DNA of 64,000 bases from an uncultured Aquimarina sp. (lineage in GTDB: Bacteria > Bacteroidota > Bacteroidia > Flavobacteriales > Flavobacteriaceae): contig NZ_CANMED010000001.1 in the NCBI RefSeq assembly GCF_947496855.1, forward strand, positions 1,054,001 to 1,118,000. The letters are read 5' to 3'. Of this stretch, positions 27,018 to 35,885 are shown in pieces. The translations under genes were made by a program, and so were the position numbers. Position 1 is the stretch's first letter. Each line of letters begins with the position of its first letter. Below the pieces are notes generated by a model, which did no database searches, was not told where the DNA came from, and saw only the letters and a program-made list of their open reading frames with translations.

Positions 27018-28160
27018 TTAATTTCCGTTTATAATTTTACTCAGATCAAACATTGGTGCATACATAGCTACCATTATTAGCCCAACAATTAGCCCTATGA
27101 CAATAATTATCAATGGCTCTAAGACTACTCCAATCATTTTAGTTTTGTGTTCGACTTCTTCATCATATTCATCTGCTAATCGAGAAAACATGGTATCTAA
27201 TTCATTAATTTCTTCTGCTACTTCAACCATAGAAATTAATTTATATTCATAAATCTTATGCTTTTTCATAGCTGCTGCAAAAGGGACCCCTTTGATCACA
27301 TCATTTCTAATGGGATCAATTGAAGATTCTATAGGATAAAAGCCAATCATTTTTTTTACCATATCCAACGATTCTGTTAACGAGGTTTTTGAAGTCAATA
27401 ACAAATCTAAAAACTGGCAATACCTTGCCAAATAAACCATTTTAACTAGTTTGCCAAAAAATGGAATTTTCAAAATAAATTTTGCCTTAAAATTTCTAAA
27501 AGATGGGTTTTCCTTATATACTTTAAATAAAAACGTACAAGTAACAATAACAACCAATATTCCTACGAATATGGTCGGGAATTTTTCTGATAATATGATT
27601 ATATTTTTAGTCAATGCCGGAAGCTCTCCATCAAATTGATTAAATACAGATTTAAACATTGGAACCACATAGGTTAACATAAAGTATAAAACTCCTACAG
27701 TCAATATTAAAACAAATGACGGATACGTTATCACCGAAATAATTTGTTTTCTTAATTTAATCTGACGTTTAAAATATTTATGCAATTCCAAAAGAACAGT
27801 ATCTAATTTTTTTGTCTCCTCTCCTATCTTGATACTGAAATACTCATATGAAGAAAAAAGCCCTGTATCTTCTAAAGCCTCGTAAAAACTTTTTCCTTTT
27901 ATAATTTTGGATTTTAATTCCAAAATCAACTCCTTTAAATACTTCTTTTTCTGTTGATTCGCTAATATCTCTAATGCCGTTTTAAAATCTACACCTGCAT
28001 TCAATAGTGTAGATAAATCTTTATATAATGCTACTTTTTCCTTTGCTCCTACTTTTTTGGAAAAGCTAAATTCTTGATTAAAGAAATTCCCAACAGAAGA
28101 TGGTTTGTTATCTATCTTAACATTCGTGTTTTTATGGATTTTACTTATATCAATTCCCAT
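27018..28160 (-). CDS. gspF: GspF/PilC-type inner-membrane platform protein
   Basis: The 380-residue protein contains two T2SSF repeats. Repeat one (about 40-165) has LYKDLSTLLNAGVDFKTALEIL, and repeat two (about 240-365) has RYCQFLDLLLTSKTSLTESLDM. Membrane helices lie near 143-167, 195-212 and 350-372. It forms the rotary platform that the GspE ATPase drives. It is slightly shorter than typical GspF (about 400) and has a divergent first 35 residues. Its start overlaps the upstream pseudopilin stop by one base. Confidence 0.93.
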   Translation of the reverse strand: MGIDISKIHKNTNVKIDNKPSSVGNFFNQEFSFSKKVGAKEKVALYKDLSTLLNAGVDFKTALEILANQQKKKYLKELILELKSKIIKGKSFYEALEDTGLFSSYEYFSIKIGEETKKLDTVLLELHKYFKRQIKLRKQIISVITYPSFVLILTVGVLYFMLTYVVPMFKSVFNQFDGELPALTKNIIILSEKFPTIFVGILVVIVTCTFLFKVYKENPSFRNFKAKFILKIPFFGKLVKMVYLARYCQFLDLLLTSKTSLTESLDMVKKMIGFYPIESSIDPIRNDVIKGVPFAAAMKKHKIYEYKLISMVEVAEEINELDTMFSRLADEYDEEVEHKTKMIGVVLEPLIIIVIGLIVGLIMVAMYAPMFDLSKIINGN

Positions 28161-28624
28161 TACAATTTCAGTTTAAGATTAGGAGCATAATCCTTAGCTA
28201 TTACGAACTCTATTGGTTCATCAAAAAGCGTTGTTTCTATAATCATTTTAGTAATAAGATCTTCTTTAGTAATGATATTAAAATCAGATGAAATCGAAAG
28301 TTTATTTACAGGTAAGGTATCCAGCATATGAACCTGTATTCTAATAAGGTATTTATCTGTAATTTTATATTCTATTTCTTTATTGTTATAAGGAATCACC
28401 TTAAATCCTTTATAAGATTTCACAACTCTTTCTGCATTAAAAAAATCAGTTCTTAATTGCACATAACTTGTTGTCAATTCATTTTGTTCATCTATAGAAA
28501 CTTGATAATTTATTACCTGTTTTACAAATGAGGCATACGCAAAATATATTAGCCCCATTATGATTGACATAATGGTCAGGTTAATTAACATTTCTAATAT
28601 AGTAAATGCTTTTACCTTACTCAT
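28160..28624 (-). CDS. Minor pseudopilin (GspJ/GspH-like)
   Basis: The 154-residue protein has a class III prepilin leader MSKVKA|FTILE with Glu at position 5 after the cleavage site, then the hydrophobic helix MLINLTIMSIIMGLIYFAY. The rest is a small beta domain typical of minor pseudopilins that cap the pseudopilus tip. It overlaps the GspI-like gene by 8 bases and gspF by one. Family-level identity (GspH or GspJ) cannot be decided by eye. Confidence 0.8.
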   Translation of the reverse strand: MSKVKAFTILEMLINLTIMSIIMGLIYFAYASFVKQVINYQVSIDEQNELTTSYVQLRTDFFNAERVVKSYKGFKVIPYNNKEIEYKITDKYLIRIQVHMLDTLPVNKLSISSDFNIITKEDLITKMIIETTLFDEPIEFVIAKDYAPNLKLKL

Positions 28625-29009
28625 TTCTTTTTTTATTGACTAATAAATAGTTATATACAATAGTATCTGAAGCTGTTTGTACTATAAATTTTATATTTTT
28701 CAACTCCTTATTACTTTGAAAATCTTCAACTTTCTTTTTAATTGAATATGTTTTGAATTCATATAATTCATCATCAAAATCACTAGTTATTTTAGCATTA
28801 TTATACAGTTCTGCTACTTTAAACTTCATTTTATAAGAACTCAAAGATGAACTACTGTTTAAAACTGCCGCATACAACCTAATCGCTACTAATAAACAAG
28901 TAGCTATAATCGCAATGGCTATTACCGATTCGATTAATGAACTCCCTTTAAGGAGATGTTTATTGTATGTTTTTAATTCTTTCAAATCTGTTTTCTCCTG
29001 TACTTCCAA
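28617..29009 (-). CDS. Minor pseudopilin (GspI-like)
   Basis: The 130-residue protein has a 23-residue leader ending KG, then SSLIE with Glu at mature position 5, and the helix SVIAIAIIATCLLVAIRLY. The long basic leader and small size fit GspI or PilV-type minor pseudopilins. The gene overlaps the 3' end of the beta-solenoid protein gene by 50 bases. No other in-frame ATG, GTG or TTG was seen between the start and the pilin helix. Confidence 0.8.
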   Translation of the reverse strand: MEVQEKTDLKELKTYNKHLLKGSSLIESVIAIAIIATCLLVAIRLYAAVLNSSSSLSSYKMKFKVAELYNNAKITSDFDDELYEFKTYSIKKKVEDFQSNKELKNIKFIVQTASDTIVYNYLLVNKKRNE

Positions 29010-30192
29010 ATAATGGCAGTCTTACAAAGTTATCTGGTAATTCAGTTGCATCAATCACACCATTTAAAATAACGTCAGCATACTTAGAGCTTCTTGTTTC
29101 TAATTGTAATTTATGCGTATATAAAGAACCTATAATACTACCTTTTAATTCCATAATACCATTACAATAAACATCTCCCATCACTAAAGAGTTTTGATCG
29201 ATAGCAACAAAGTTATTTTGCTTTTCTCTAAAACTCGAACCATTGATTACAATTCCACCATAAATCTCTACATCTTCGGCTATATTAATTTTCTTTTTAT
29301 AATCTCTTGTCGAAGCTTCGATTACAATACAAGATGGATATCGTAACTTGACGTCCGATTCTATATCTACTTCTTTATCTGCATAAATCTGCAAACTTCC
29401 TTCAAAACCTTCTTCTAATACTACTTTCGGCGCCTGAACAATAACATCTTCTATTTTTGTTGTATCATCAATACGTATTGTATCTCTTGATTTAAAAATA
29501 AAATTACCTTTGATATTTAATCTATCCAGTGATTCTCCTTTATCTAGGTAAACTATAGCTGTTTTCTGGTCAAATCCGCGAAAGATTGGTTGGTTTTCCT
29601 TTAGCTTGGATAAAGTAGTTTCTATAGTATTATTTGGGTATTTTAATTTGGGAGAAATTATTTTAGGTAAATTCTGAGATGAAACAGTAATATTCCCCTC
29701 TAGTTTTGGATTATTGGCTTGTTGATTACCCAAAATATTAACCACTTTATATCTTTTCTTAGGGAGTCTCACATTTCCTTTAATCTTAGTAGTCCCTGAA
29801 ATTTTAAGTTCTTCTCCAAAATCACATAGATATAGTGCTAATGGATTTTGATCAACGACTTCTCCTATTATATAATTTCTATCAATTGTATCTTTCTTGA
29901 AAAAAGATTTTCCTAATAATTTAGAATACATTCCCCACCTTTCTTTTGTAAACTCACATATTAATCCATCATTAAATAGATCAACTTGTTGCGTACTCGT
30001 TTTACCGAATAATACGGAGTTTAACAAAAAGTAATTAAAACAGGAAGTACAACGATCTATAAGCTGTTCTTTAACTGATTGTCTGGTTGCTAAAGTTTTG
30101 TTGATTGTAAAAACGTATATAAGTCCACCACTTAGAATAGCGATAATCAAACAGACATAAATAGCATATAGTAAAGAACCTGCTTTTAACAT
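28960..30192 (-). CDS. Pseudopilin-like protein with C-terminal beta-solenoid (GspK position)
   Basis: The 410-residue protein begins MLKAG|SLLYA, then a hydrophobic helix to residue ~28, like a prepilin whose Glu5 is replaced by Ala. This is a known feature of GspK and other tip subunits. The rest is not the usual GspK fold. From about residue 130 it shows short repeating strands (KISGTTKIKGNVRLP, LNIKGNFIFKSRDTI, VEIYGGIVINGSS, LVMGDVYCNGIMELKGSIIGSLYTH) that look like a right-handed or bactofilin-type beta-solenoid. It precedes the GspI and GspJ genes, where GspK-like tip proteins are found. It may form the pseudopilus tip or anchor it. Confidence 0.7.
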   Translation of the reverse strand: MLKAGSLLYAIYVCLIIAILSGGLIYVFTINKTLATRQSVKEQLIDRCTSCFNYFLLNSVLFGKTSTQQVDLFNDGLICEFTKERWGMYSKLLGKSFFKKDTIDRNYIIGEVVDQNPLALYLCDFGEELKISGTTKIKGNVRLPKKRYKVVNILGNQQANNPKLEGNITVSSQNLPKIISPKLKYPNNTIETTLSKLKENQPIFRGFDQKTAIVYLDKGESLDRLNIKGNFIFKSRDTIRIDDTTKIEDVIVQAPKVVLEEGFEGSLQIYADKEVDIESDVKLRYPSCIVIEASTRDYKKKINIAEDVEIYGGIVINGSSFREKQNNFVAIDQNSLVMGDVYCNGIMELKGSIIGSLYTHKLQLETRSSKYADVILNGVIDATELPDNFVRLPLFGSTGENRFERIKNIQ

Positions 30193-30921
30193 TTACCTAT
30201 TGTTTTTTGAAGTATTCTTTTTACTAGCTTCTTTCTTTTTTGCTAACTCTTTACGTTTTTTCTCTATTTCTTTCTTTTGCTTTCGAATCTCTTTTTCTTT
30301 CTTGGCTTTCTCTTTTTCTTCAGGTGTTTTCTTTTTAAAGATATCTTTAAAAAAGGCTTTGGTCTTTATTATAAAGCTCTTCTTTTCCTTTTTATCATCC
30401 TCTATTTCTTCTACAGCCTCTTCTTTAATTACTTTTTTTCCTCTTTTGAAATAAAGTGTATCCTTGGTATTATGAAGAATCCATCTACCGTGTTTTTTAT
30501 TCTTTTTATACTTACCACTTACCAATAAGATACCAGATTCTGTAAACTCCCGATAAGCTCCAGAAAGAAACCCTTTTTGCCAATTTGATATTTTCTTTAT
30601 TTTTCCATTTTCATACCAATTCCTCCATGTATCATCCTTAAGACCGTAATAAAACTCTCCTTGTTCTGCAATTCCATTACCTCTATAAGTCTTATTATAT
30701 TGTCCATGTAAAATTTGACCATTACCGCCTCCAAAAGAAGAATGAATTTTCCCACTTTTATACCAATGATACTCCTTGAAATCTTGATAATTAGATGTAT
30801 TCTTTTCAGAAACAAAGAATGTATAATTATAATCATCATCAGAAATAACCTTTCTACTTATATCCTTGTTGATATACTGGGTAGATCCGAATAGCAAAAT
30901 CAGTGTAAATAACAATTTCAT
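30193..30921 (-). CDS. MORN-repeat protein with Lys-rich tail
   Basis: The 242-residue product has a likely signal peptide, then four to five MORN_2/YwqK-type units (HWYKSGKIHSSFGGG, WRNWYENGKIKKISNW, YREFTESGILLVSG, HGRWIL). It ends in a 75-residue highly charged Lys/Glu helix (about 170-242). It sits at the start of the secretion operon, one base before the beta-solenoid gene. MORN_2 proteins of Bacteroidota are usually periplasmic or surface proteins of unknown role. Its function in this operon is unclear. Confidence 0.75.
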   Translation of the reverse strand: MKLLFTLILLFGSTQYINKDISRKVISDDDYNYTFFVSEKNTSNYQDFKEYHWYKSGKIHSSFGGGNGQILHGQYNKTYRGNGIAEQGEFYYGLKDDTWRNWYENGKIKKISNWQKGFLSGAYREFTESGILLVSGKYKKNKKHGRWILHNTKDTLYFKRGKKVIKEEAVEEIEDDKKEKKSFIIKTKAFFKDIFKKKTPEEKEKAKKEKEIRKQKKEIEKKRKELAKKKEASKKNTSKNNR

Positions 30922-31315
30922 TTTGGGTGATTTTTTGGGTTTGCAAATAAACTACTTTCATCTGAAAAAAAGAACAAAAAAATGCAATTTTTTGATAATC
31001 AAACATATACAGTAACAATAAAAAATATGACTACGGCACACATACCCCTACGCCACCGTAGCCATTGATTTCTGAGTAAAATTAATCTGATTAAAATGCC
31101 TACCATGATTATCAAACTAAACTATTACTATATACATGTGTCGCGAATGATTATTTTGTTACCCTCTCTTCCTTGATTTTTTTATTTTTTTTTATTTTTT
31201 GATAAAATGTGACACGTAAAAAACAACTTCTTTTCCTAAAAGATGTAGTATTTAATTTTATAGTAACGAAAATGAAGGCTGAAACCTCCTTTTGAGCTTC
31301 TAAACAGAAATATAA
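30922..31315. other. Intergenic region upstream of the secretion operon
   Basis: Nearly 400 AT-rich bases with no convincing gene. The minus strand has a TATGTTTG (31000-31007), a TAnnTTTG-type box that could drive the operon about 80 bases downstream. A 6-base stem CTACGG/CCGTAG with a 19-base loop lies at 31031-31061. No strong terminator was seen for the aldo/keto reductase gene, which ends at 31316. Confidence 0.5.
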
Positions 31316-32218
31316 TTAAGCAACCTCCTCACCTGTAGAAGCTTCCCATATCTTAAACCATTCTTCTTCTGTAATCTGAAGCGATAGCGAATTTACAGCA
31401 GACTGAATACGGTTTATTTTTGTAGATCCCATTACCGGTAATATTCCTGATGGGTGTTTTAATAACCAAGCGGTTAATATCTGATCAGCAGGAACATCAT
31501 ACTTTTTTATTAAATGACTCACTACTTTATTAATTCTAACAACTCTTTTATCTAATTGCTGTGAAAAAAACTTTCCTCCAGCAAGTGTAGAATATGCCAT
31601 AGGTTTTATTTTATGTTGTATACAATGATCTAAGGAACCATCAATGAATGGTGCTAGCTGTAAAGGTGAGATTTCTATTTGATTGGTTTGTAGCGGGAAA
31701 TAAGCATTTAACATATCGAATTGAGAAGTAGCAAAATTAGACACTCCAAAACTCAACACTTTACCACTTGACTTTAGTATAGCAAATGCCTCTGCTATCT
31801 CAGATGGGTTCATTAAAGGACTTGGTCTATGAATCAACAACATATCTATATAATCTGTTTGTAAATTCATCAATGATTTTTCTGCAGACTCTATAATATA
31901 TTTTTTCGTTGTATTGTAAGATTTTATCTTGTTGCCCGGACGATTGGGTGTCACTAACTGAATACCACATTTAGTAACCAATTGCATTTGATTTCTTAAT
32001 GAACTTTTATCTTTTATAGCATTCCCAAATAATGTTTCTGTGGTGTAATGCCCATAAATATCTGCATGATCAAATGTTGTTACACCAATACCAATGCAAT
32101 CTTTAATTAATTTTTGAGATTCATCAATAGAAAGATTTGCTCCCCATTCTCCCCAATTCATACATCCTGCAACTATTCTAGAAAATAATGATCCGTTTTC
32201 TGAAAGTTTTGTATTCAT
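31316..32218 (-). CDS. Aldo/keto reductase
   Basis: The 300-residue protein has the catalytic tetrad of the AKR superfamily: D50 and Y55 in DHADIYG, K83 in TKCG and H130 in LLIHRP. The layout is a single TIM barrel of normal length and resembles the YdhF branch. It should reduce carbonyls with NADPH in the cytoplasm; the natural substrate is unknown. It is followed by the intergenic region and preceded at 40 bases by the GH3/serine-hydrolase gene. Confidence 0.92.
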   Translation of the reverse strand: MNTKLSENGSLFSRIVAGCMNWGEWGANLSIDESQKLIKDCIGIGVTTFDHADIYGHYTTETLFGNAIKDKSSLRNQMQLVTKCGIQLVTPNRPGNKIKSYNTTKKYIIESAEKSLMNLQTDYIDMLLIHRPSPLMNPSEIAEAFAILKSSGKVLSFGVSNFATSQFDMLNAYFPLQTNQIEISPLQLAPFIDGSLDHCIQHKIKPMAYSTLAGGKFFSQQLDKRVVRINKVVSHLIKKYDVPADQILTAWLLKHPSGILPVMGSTKINRIQSAVNSLSLQITEEEWFKIWEASTGEEVA

Positions 32219-32258
32219 TTTATAAAATTTTTAGACTAATGACTTAATATATATCTTG

Positions 32259-35200
32259 TCAATAATTTATTGCCTCATATATCAATCTCTGAATCTCTGA
32301 CCTAATATCATTAGATATAAGCTTCCGATTAGCAGAATCGGGAAATGTACGATTACTTAGAAATACGTAGATTATTTCTTCATCAGGGTCAGCCCAAGTA
32401 AATGTACCAGTAAAACCACTATGTCCGTAACTATTCATCGATATACAACCACAAGTAGGTCCCACATCTCCTAACTGAGGTTTATCAAAGCCCACTCCTC
32501 TTCTCACTCTTTTATCGCAATATGTGCAGGTATTAAACTCATCTATAGTCTCACTACTTATATATTGCTTACCACCATAATACCCGCCATTAAGATACAT
32601 CTGCATTATCTTAGTAACATCGTTTGCATTAGAAAACAACCCTGCATGACCTCCAATACCTCCAAACATTGCCGCTCCCTGATCGTGAACATACCCATGA
32701 ACAATCTCTTTTCTATATGCTTGATCATTTTCGGTAGGAACAATGCGCTTTTTATCGAACTTATTTAAAGGTAAATATCCCATATTATTTGCTCCTATCC
32801 CTTTATAAATATGTTGCTGCGTCAAAGCGTCTAAACTATTCCCATAGTGTTCTTCAATAAAAGATTTCATTAAATAATATGGAAGATCACTGTATTTATA
32901 ACTGAGTCTACTTCTTAATTCGCTATCTTTTATCCTTAACATTAGAGAATCTTTCATATCACTTCTCAGATACAAATTAGCAGTCACCTTAATATTAAAC
33001 TCATCAGAAGGTTTATTTCTATAATATTTCTTATCAGGCCTTGTTGTAGCCGTATCCAATGTTTTCAAATAAAAAGGAATCCAAGCTCTTAATCGTGCAT
33101 AATGAGATAACATCGATCTTACTGTAATATCTTTTTTATTGGAATCACTAAACGAAGGCAACATCTCTCCTACTCTAGAATCCAAAGATAAAATTCCCTT
33201 ATCTTTAAGCTCCATAGTTAATGGCAATGTAGAAAGAATTTTGGTTAAGGATGCTAAGTCATAAATATCGGAACTTTTAACTTTTCGGGATTTTGAATAG
33301 GTATGATATCCATAATTTTTATTAAAAACTACTTTACCTTTTCTCGCAACGATTAATTGTAAGCCAGGCGTCATATCTCCTTTTAATGCTATATCAACTA
33401 TTGAATCAATACGCTTTAACTTATGAGAGTTCATACCTACCGTTTCTGGTATGCCATAGGTAAGACGTTTTAACGATCTTGTTTCTAATCCCATTCCTAA
33501 AGGAAAATCTACACCAAGACTTACCGGAAGTTTTCCTTTTGCTTCTATAGCTCCAAAAAGCAATTGAGCTGCTTTTTGTTGGGCAATCGGACTATTCTGA
33601 TATGCCATTAAAACACCTTCGAAGTTTGTAGTTGTCTGCAAATCTAACATTGCATAAGGACGAGAAAAAACACTTAGCACTGTATTATTTAGTCTTGCAA
33701 TTTCATATAACCACACTAATTCTTTATCCTTAAACTTGTAATCTTTCCAAGGGTTTGTATTTGATTTATGTAAACCAACAATGACATAATTATAGTTTCG
33801 TAACTGATCTAATATATCAGGAAGTTGATTACCCTTTACCCAATCTACTTTAGCATACTTGTTCAACTCTTCTAAAAAAATTTCTCCAGAATCATCTCCT
33901 AGAGAAACATATGCTACTTTTTTAAGATCCAAATTCTTAACAGGTAATATTGCTCGATCATTTTTAATTAAAGTTAAAGAGTTTTCTACCAGTTTATGAT
34001 GCAAAACCTCATTGGCAATACTATTAAGCTCTTCGGTAAGGTATTCCATTTTCACAGGTTTGTATTTATGAAGTCCTGCCTTATATTTTGCTTGTAATAT
34101 CTTTTTAACAGAAAGCGATAAGCGTTCTTCTGTAATTTCGCCCGCATAGTATGCGGATACAATTTTCTGAGATGCCAGTGGAACATCTTCTGATATTAAA
34201 AGAATATCATTTCCAGCCTTAAAAGCTGCAAGATCAATATCGCCAGGAGCCTTAAAATCAGAAGCTCCTTTCATATTTAAAGCATCTGTAATGATTAGCC
34301 CTTTAAAACCAAGACTGTCTTGCAAAATATTTGTTACTACATTCTCAGAAATTGAGGATGGATATCCGGATCGAGGTTCCAAACTAGGAATATTAAGATG
34401 TGCGACCATCACACTAGATAATCCGTCAGCAATTAGTTTACGATATGGATATAATTCTATACTATCTATTCTTTTTTGATCAAAATTAATGGTTGGTAAT
34501 GTTTTATGTGAATCACTGTCGGTATCTCCGTGACCCGGAAAATGTTTTGCACTTGCTAGAACACCTTCTTTTTGCATTCCCTTCATAAAAGCTAACGCCT
34601 TTTCTGTCACATTATCTTTGTCCTCACCAAAAGAACGATTCCCTATAATTGGATTTTTTGGATTTGTATTCATATCAACAACAGGTGCAAAATTAATATG
34701 AACGCCTAATCGTTTACAGTGCTTAGCTATTTGCCGACCAGTTTCTTCTATTAAATCATTATTCTGAATAGCTCCTAAAGTCATATTCCAAGGAAAAGCT
34801 TTGGTGGAATCCAATCGCATAGCTAATCCCCATTCTGCATCCATTCCAATGAGCAACGGTACTTTGGAAAGTTCTTGATATTCGTTATTTAATTTAGCCT
34901 GACGTTGTGGCCCTCCTTTAGAAAAGATAACTCCCCCAATATGAAATTCATCAATTAGTTTCCTTATTTTTTCAGTCTCTTTCTTAGGTTCTGAAGAAAA
35001 AACATCTACCATAAATAACTGCCCTATTTTTTCCTTTAGTGTCATTTTATTATAAATACTATCTACCCACACTCTTTGGGTATCGTATTCATCTATAACA
35101 ACAAGAGGACTTAATGGAATTACATCAGTTATTAATTCAATAGTAAGAGAATCGGGATGGTTTACGTCGATAGAATCTTCTATCTTTAAAACATCAGATT

Positions 35201-35270
35201 GCTGGGAATAAACTGATAAAGTGAAAATAAAAATTATATAGGAAAAGTATTTTGTAAAAGTATATCGCAC
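32259..35270 (-). CDS. GH3 N-acetylglucosaminidase fused to class C beta-lactamase-like hydrolase
   Basis: The 1003-residue protein has a signal peptide. The GH3 catalytic domain (about 60-400) shows KHFPGHGDTDSDSH near 243 and the nucleophile motif LIITDALNMKG near 325. The GH3 C-terminal domain lies at about 420-580. A serine hydrolase domain (about 610-1000) has SLTK near 673, YSDLPYYL, and HGGIGGHAGLFS-type segments. The GH3 part fits NagZ, which removes GlcNAc from muropeptides. The second part fits DD-peptidase or esterase enzymes. Bifunctional proteins of this kind are widespread in Bacteroidota. It probably acts in the periplasm on peptidoglycan. The adjacent 161-residue gene ends 7 bases upstream. 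Confidence 0.92.
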   Translation of the reverse strand: MRYTFTKYFSYIIFIFTLSVYSQQSDVLKIEDSIDVNHPDSLTIELITDVIPLSPLVVIDEYDTQRVWVDSIYNKMTLKEKIGQLFMVDVFSSEPKKETEKIRKLIDEFHIGGVIFSKGGPQRQAKLNNEYQELSKVPLLIGMDAEWGLAMRLDSTKAFPWNMTLGAIQNNDLIEETGRQIAKHCKRLGVHINFAPVVDMNTNPKNPIIGNRSFGEDKDNVTEKALAFMKGMQKEGVLASAKHFPGHGDTDSDSHKTLPTINFDQKRIDSIELYPYRKLIADGLSSVMVAHLNIPSLEPRSGYPSSISENVVTNILQDSLGFKGLIITDALNMKGASDFKAPGDIDLAAFKAGNDILLISEDVPLASQKIVSAYYAGEITEERLSLSVKKILQAKYKAGLHKYKPVKMEYLTEELNSIANEVLHHKLVENSLTLIKNDRAILPVKNLDLKKVAYVSLGDDSGEIFLEELNKYAKVDWVKGNQLPDILDQLRNYNYVIVGLHKSNTNPWKDYKFKDKELVWLYEIARLNNTVLSVFSRPYAMLDLQTTTNFEGVLMAYQNSPIAQQKAAQLLFGAIEAKGKLPVSLGVDFPLGMGLETRSLKRLTYGIPETVGMNSHKLKRIDSIVDIALKGDMTPGLQLIVARKGKVVFNKNYGYHTYSKSRKVKSSDIYDLASLTKILSTLPLTMELKDKGILSLDSRVGEMLPSFSDSNKKDITVRSMLSHYARLRAWIPFYLKTLDTATTRPDKKYYRNKPSDEFNIKVTANLYLRSDMKDSLMLRIKDSELRSRLSYKYSDLPYYLMKSFIEEHYGNSLDALTQQHIYKGIGANNMGYLPLNKFDKKRIVPTENDQAYRKEIVHGYVHDQGAAMFGGIGGHAGLFSNANDVTKIMQMYLNGGYYGGKQYISSETIDEFNTCTYCDKRVRRGVGFDKPQLGDVGPTCGCISMNSYGHSGFTGTFTWADPDEEIIYVFLSNRTFPDSANRKLISNDIRSEIQRLIYEAINY

Positions 35271-35277
35271 AAAAAAA

Positions 35278-35763
35278 CTAATTTAAAAAACGGTTATGCC
35301 AACTCTCCTTAGCAGGAACTTCCCAATCTGTCTTATATTCGGCAATATTAGTTACTAAATTATTAAACACAATAGTATTAGGAGAGACAGATCTGTTTTT
35401 TGCCATTTTCCTAAAGTCTGTAAGCGATTTATATGCAACAAACTCTCCCTGTTTATAGGAAACATTCATTTTATCCATCAAATCGACATTGTAATCGCCT
35501 TCTAATTTCTGGATAAAGTGAACAGAAGCATCTATGGAACACCCCGTAGCTGCGTTTATATCCTGATCTAGGGCAATACTAATAAACCTTTTATATTTTA
35601 TATCATACCCTGCCTTCAGATCTGATCCGTGTGCAGTCCATTGGGTTATAAAAGTATCCAACTTTATTTTTATCTCTTCTAACTCCTCCGAAGTAAAGGA
35701 TCTGTTGGCTTGATATATCCAAATTCTCGAGGTATCAGGGAGCTCATTAAAATCTACTAACAT
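35278..35763 (-). CDS. Conserved flavobacterial protein, often labelled ABC transporter ATPase
   Basis: The 161-residue protein (MLVDFNELPDTSRIWIYQANRSF...) matches a conserved Bacteroidota family in length and in motifs such as TAHGSDLKAGYDIKYKRF and AATGCSIDASVHFIQ. Databases commonly name it ABC transporter ATPase, but no Walker A or signature motif is visible, so that name is unsupported. It is a soluble cytoplasmic protein of unknown function. It lies just upstream of the GH3/serine-hydrolase gene and probably shares its transcript. Confidence 0.8.
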   Translation of the reverse strand: MLVDFNELPDTSRIWIYQANRSFTSEELEEIKIKLDTFITQWTAHGSDLKAGYDIKYKRFISIALDQDINAATGCSIDASVHFIQKLEGDYNVDLMDKMNVSYKQGEFVAYKSLTDFRKMAKNRSVSPNTIVFNNLVTNIAEYKTDWEVPAKESWHNRFLN

Positions 35764-35885
35764 CAGCTTTCTTTTTATTCTCTAAAATAACAAAAACTAT
35801 TTCTAATTGTTGCAACAAAAAAGAGTTAATATGAATAAACATATCAACTCTCTAAATATTATATTTAATTTATTAAAAAATACTT

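Noticed and set aside
30200..30528. Plus-strand Phe-rich frames
   Set aside because: They are the complement of the Lys/Glu-rich tail of the MORN protein.
31031..31066. CTACGG/CCGTAG hairpin as a terminator or riboswitch
   Set aside because: The stem is only six bases with a 19-base loop and no T run follows.
35278..35763. ABC transporter ATPase function
   Set aside because: No Walker A, Walker B or signature motif is present; the database name is probably inherited.
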